From Phalacrocorax aristotelis (lineage: Eukaryota > Chordata > Aves > Suliformes > Phalacrocoracidae): 64,000 nt of DNA. A program made the translations under genes and the position numbers. The stretch is from the NCBI RefSeq assembly GCF_949628215.1, contig NC_134279.1:57891766-57955765 (forward strand), written 5' to 3'. The notes below the pieces were generated by a model. That model ran no database searches, was not told where the DNA came from, and saw only the letters and a list, made by a program, of their open reading frames with translations. Shown one piece after another: positions 60,401 through 64,000 of the stretch (position 1 is the stretch's first letter; each line of letters starts with the position of its first letter).

Positions 60401-63304
60401 AATCATGCTGCACTTAGCTTAATTTGCTTTGCTATGGACTCATTAAATTCTTTTCTTTCAGTCAGAAACCCTACCATGGCTTGGCAATGGAACAGGAAAT
60501 CTCTGCTCTGTGCTACAGGGTTGTGGCTGCTCTTTCATTTTAACCCATAGACTGGAGGGTGCAGCAGCAAATTACAGATGGGTCACTCTCCTTCCTATGT
60601 AAAGAGCTCACAACCCCTTAAAACACTTTGGCAGCTGAACAATTGGGATTTACAGAGGGAGAAAAATTATTCTAATGTCAAAAATGGCTCAGACTGCCAT
60701 TAGATCAATTAGATCTAGTGTTTAATTTTAGACGACCTGAACCCCCAATGGCAACAATCCCTGTGACTGATCATAAATTTTCGAGGCTGCTTTCATGCCA
60801 TCTCAACTCATGATAGATCCAGCATTTGGTGATCAAGAAGAGACTTTCCTGAATTGCTACTGTCATCTGAGTGGCTGCTGTACACTGAGAAAGGAAAGTG
60901 CACTTCAGGAACAACCTGGCAACACTTATCTATTATTTGAACTGGAATCTGTGAATCAGAGTGCAGTATGAAATACTGTATTTATTGCCACAAGTAATAA
61001 ATAGTGGAGGTTTTTCACTACTGTTTTGCTGGCAGCTGTGCAGTGTAGAAATTACTGTCCTCATCAAAGTCTGGAAATCCATTAAAAGACTGTGAGCGGA
61101 TGTGTCATGGTCATCCCTGTACCTGCAGACGTGTGCAGACAGATGTGGTACCTTGCGGTCTCACCTGGGCCTATGGAAACTGTCACACAGAGACAGAGTG
61201 AGCAGTAATGGGTATTTTAATTGTCAGATGAGCTATGGCCTGGAGTTAGCTTTAACTAAAATCTCCACATGCTGTAATACTCTTCACCTGCAGCTGAACT
61301 GCCCTAAGAAAAGTGTTAAACTTTCCTATCTTTGATATCTTCAAAGCAAACCTATCTGAATCCACCACCAGAAAAGAAGGCATGAACTGGCTTTCAGAGA
61401 GGATGTCGAATCCAGTCTGACCAGCACTGACAAAGATGTCTCATGGTAGGATGACTGGTACAGCTGTTAAAATAAGAGGAATTTTTTGTTTTTCAGACTT
61501 ATGTCAATCAAAAGTGAGACCCACAGGCATCAGTAAAACAGGCAGAGCTTCACTTTTAGCAGCATCCCTTACAAAAGTTGGCTTTACTCCACTGGTTCAA
61601 CCACAGCTTTTGGTAGTATAGCTACGTCCTGGATACACAGGACAGTATATTCATGTATCTTGCCATTTTCTATACTATTCATTATATTACAGAGACCCTC
61701 ATTTAGAAGAAGTAATCCGTACATGTTGGCAAAGAAGTACTTCTGCCAGTAATGCCTGTTTTGCTCCTCTAAACAGAGCAAATGGAGCATAAGCTCCCTC
61801 TACATGAGATGGATTTCCTGGGGGCTTTATTGGCAAACTTATTGGATGAAGACACGATGGAAAAGCCTTACTTTAGGACAAATGGGCCACATTTTTAAGG
61901 AAAACAATGCTAGAATACTTAAGAGATTTTTGCACCACTAAGACCCTCATTATTTGCTTTTCTGGACTATTTTTCCTTAATGAATTTAGGTGCATGAAAT
62001 GTTTGCAGCTAATGCTGAATTCTCATTTTAGTTCAAATATTTGATGGCAATTTCCCCCATGATTATTTGCTTATTAACGCTGGTAAATTGTGAGAGATTT
62101 TTTTGTAATTGATGCATTTGCTAAAACTGGAATCACATCCCTTTATCAACTTTTGAATTACGATTGTTTGGAGAGAACACACTGCTAACTTGAACTTTGC
62201 GATATTTGGCTATGTGGCTTTATGTGTTATCCCAGTAGTAGTTTGATTCATTGGTTTCTGCCTGAAGCAAGTCTCTTAGGGAGTCAAGGTGAATTTGCTT
62301 AGGTAAAACCTGTGGGATTTTTCTCTACTGGAAGATGAATACAGTTAGAGAAATACATATTTGGAAGGACAAACTGCTTACAAAAAGCATAGGCAATATA
62401 ACAGTTAGAAAGTAGCACAGTGTGTACTCAACTCTGAATATTTCTTTTAAAAATGAAAAAGAATTAAGAAGAATTCTTAATGAAGAATTCCTAATAATTA
62501 ATTAAGAATAAAAATAATTATTTTTAAAATTAGGAAGAATTATGAAGAATGAACTTCTGTCACTAGCTTTAACCTCCAATATTATTTATTCTTTAAGGAT
62601 TTAACTTTGCGGGACTGCTAATCTACTGTTTGTTGGGGTCTTGCTTTGTCCAGCTATCCCAGATGAAGATCGTCCGTCTAGTCATCAATTAGAGATGTTG
62701 ATTGGGGGGCAGGGCGGGGGAAGCAGAAACTAATCAGTTGCAGGAACACCCTGCACAGGGAAACAAACAGATGAATAAGCTATTTAGGTCACTACTGGTG
62801 GTAAATGTTGTTCTGTTAAGTATTTGCATATACATGATGAAATATTGCCTGCATTAGGTTTTCGAACAAAAAAAAGAAATACATTTGAACAAAAGTGACT
62901 AAAGGGAGAAGCTGAAAACTTTTTTTTTTCCGGCTTTTTTTTTTCTTTCTGTTGCATGACAATGCAAGCAGGAATTACTGCTTTAAAAAAAAAAATCTGC
63001 TGGTGTGTGCTTCCTGTTCCAGTTTGTTTAGTCACAAGTCTGAATTAGATCTCTCTGTTGGTTGGTTTCATTTACTATAAGCAGGTCTTGTGCTTTGTTT
63101 CAATACATCAAAGCCCATAGCCAGGCACAGACAGGTAATCTAAAAGAGGGTGAGAAAGTTTACAGTCTTGCTTCATTGTTTCTTTAAGCCTTCGAGACAA
63201 CGGTCAGAGGGATCACCCGGAGGTTAAAAGAAGGCTTGGCTGGTTTTTGGGTTGTGATTTTTTTTTTTTTTTATAAACTGGTTTCTCTTTTGTTCCTTTT
63301 CTAG
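54472..63304. other. Intergenic or leader intron
   Basis: If the two exon-like segments flanking it are real, this would be an intron. It holds an HNF1-like inverted repeat at 54708-54722, the 25-bp palindrome at 56140-56164, an A tract at 57398-57412, a duplicated CATGAAGTTATG at 59143-59173, and an AT-rich stretch with short palindromes at 62455-62545. I see no coding gene. Confidence 0.5.
56140..56164. promoter_or_regulatory. Perfect 25-bp palindrome containing a steroid-receptor-type element
   Basis: ATATTGGAACA and TGTTCCAATAT form perfect 11-bp arms around the spacer GAC. The core GGAACAnnnTGTTCC has the architecture of a glucocorticoid/androgen/progesterone receptor site: two inverted hexamers spaced by 3 bp. 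Binding and function are inferred, not shown. Confidence 0.45.
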
Positions 63305-63447
63305 AAACCACATGTAACTTTAGGTCAGGAAAGGGTAAAATGTGGCATTTCTTTAACCAGCGTTACCGCTGCCTTGGGGTAACTGGATCAGGCAAAGGTG
63401 TAGGCTCCTCTCCCTACTGTGCTGATGCCGGCGATGCTATCCTTCAG
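63305..63447 (+). other. Predicted spliced exon (possible RBM47 leader exon)
   Basis: A long pyrimidine-rich tract ending TTGTTCCTTTTCTAG precedes 63305, and CTTCAG|GTGAGTAG follows 63447. The 143-nt segment is richer in G+C than its surroundings. Its only long frame begins at an ATG at 63340 and stays open for 36 codons to the donor (MWHFFNQRYRCLG...), matching no protein I know. In mammals RBM47 is the neighbour of NSUN7 in the opposite orientation, so a 5' non-coding exon of RBM47 is the first guess. A long non-coding RNA exon is the alternative. Confidence 0.5.
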
Positions 63448-63685
63448 GTGAGTAGCAGAGGTTTATTTTCTTTCCAAATCTCCATCCAGCTGAAGGATGC
63501 AGATAGCTGAGGAGGGTATTTTCTCATGACTGACACTGCCAAAAAAAAAAAAAAAAAAAGTCACTATTTAGCCCATTAAAGATAAAAGGGAATCACTCCC
63601 ACAGCATTATTAGTAAAGCTGCTCTAAAAGTTTGCTTCCTTCCAGCCTTTGGATCTCTCCAGGTTTCCCTCTCTCTTTTCTTCCT

Positions 63686-63719
63686 TTCTCTCTCTCTCTC
63701 TCTTTTTTTTTTTTTTTTT
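63686..63719. repeat. (TC)n followed by poly(T)
   Basis: About eight CT units are followed by 17 T, with further pyrimidine runs upstream. A 19-A tract lies at 63541-63559. The pyrimidine tract precedes a weaker AG/GT-bounded segment (63742-63785) and could serve as a splice-site tract, or simply be a microsatellite. Confidence 0.85.
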
Positions 63720-64000
63720 ATCTGCCCTCTTAAAACAACAGGAATGCTGCACTGGCCCTCAGCCAACCAAGGCTCAGCGCGCAGGGTAAAATTTCAGTTC
63801 AGATTTACGGGAAGGTGTCGGGAGTAAAAATCTGGTTTGGTGAGTTTAAGGCAGGGAGTAGTCAAGAGACAACCTTGCTACTGTGAGTGCGGAGAGAAAG
63901 GGAGGAGGAAGGGGGGGGAGGATAAAAAAAAAAAGCCACCCAGGCTGGGGATGAGAGACCAATTTTTCCCCTGTCTGAGTTTCAGTGCGTGTTCTTGAGC

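Noticed and set aside
62455..62545. AT-rich block with ATTAAGAA-GAA-TTCTTAAT as a structured element or origin
   Set aside because: Short arms in very AT-rich DNA are expected by chance.
1..64000. Prokaryotic systems, CRISPR arrays, tRNA or rRNA genes
   Set aside because: Introns, CR1, LTR and base composition show vertebrate DNA. No repeat-spacer arrays, cloverleafs or rRNA sequence were recognised.

Overview
This is vertebrate nuclear DNA, almost certainly from a bird. The evidence is a spliced animal gene with GT-AG introns, a 5'-truncated CR1 LINE carrying the typical CR1 reverse-transcriptase motifs, a second CR1 3'-end scrap, and a solo LTR of a kind I recognise from bird genomes. Nothing bacterial is present: there are no operons, CRISPR arrays or phage genes.

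Left third (1-21 kb): one protein-coding gene on the minus strand, NSUN7 (NOP2/Sun RNA methyltransferase family member 7). I rebuilt eleven coding exons with consensus splice sites and continuous reading phase. They give about 645 codons from the ATG at 15810 to the left edge of the window, where the last visible exon is still open, so the C-terminus lies outside. A non-coding 5' exon probably lies in the CpG island at about 20.7-21.0 kb. A CR1 LINE and a 598-bp solo LTR sit in two of its introns.

Middle and right (21-64 kb): no convincing protein-coding gene. The many short open frames look random. In mammals the gene upstream of NSUN7, in head-to-head orientation, is RBM47, so the right side is expected to approach the RBM47 5' end on the plus strand. 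That is an inference from gene order; no RBM47 coding sequence is visible. Several exon-like segments flanked by good splice sites lie on the plus strand, best at 63305-63447 and 54427-54471. They could be leader exons of RBM47 or a long non-coding RNA.

The rest is AT-rich intergenic DNA with homopolymer tracts, short local duplications and a few strong inverted repeats. The most notable are a 25-bp palindrome holding a symmetric steroid-receptor-type element (56140-56164), a GC-rich hairpin (45495-45540), nested inverted repeats at 50242-50297, and a GGGTT run able to form a G-quadruplex on the NSUN7 transcript strand just downstream of its likely first exon.
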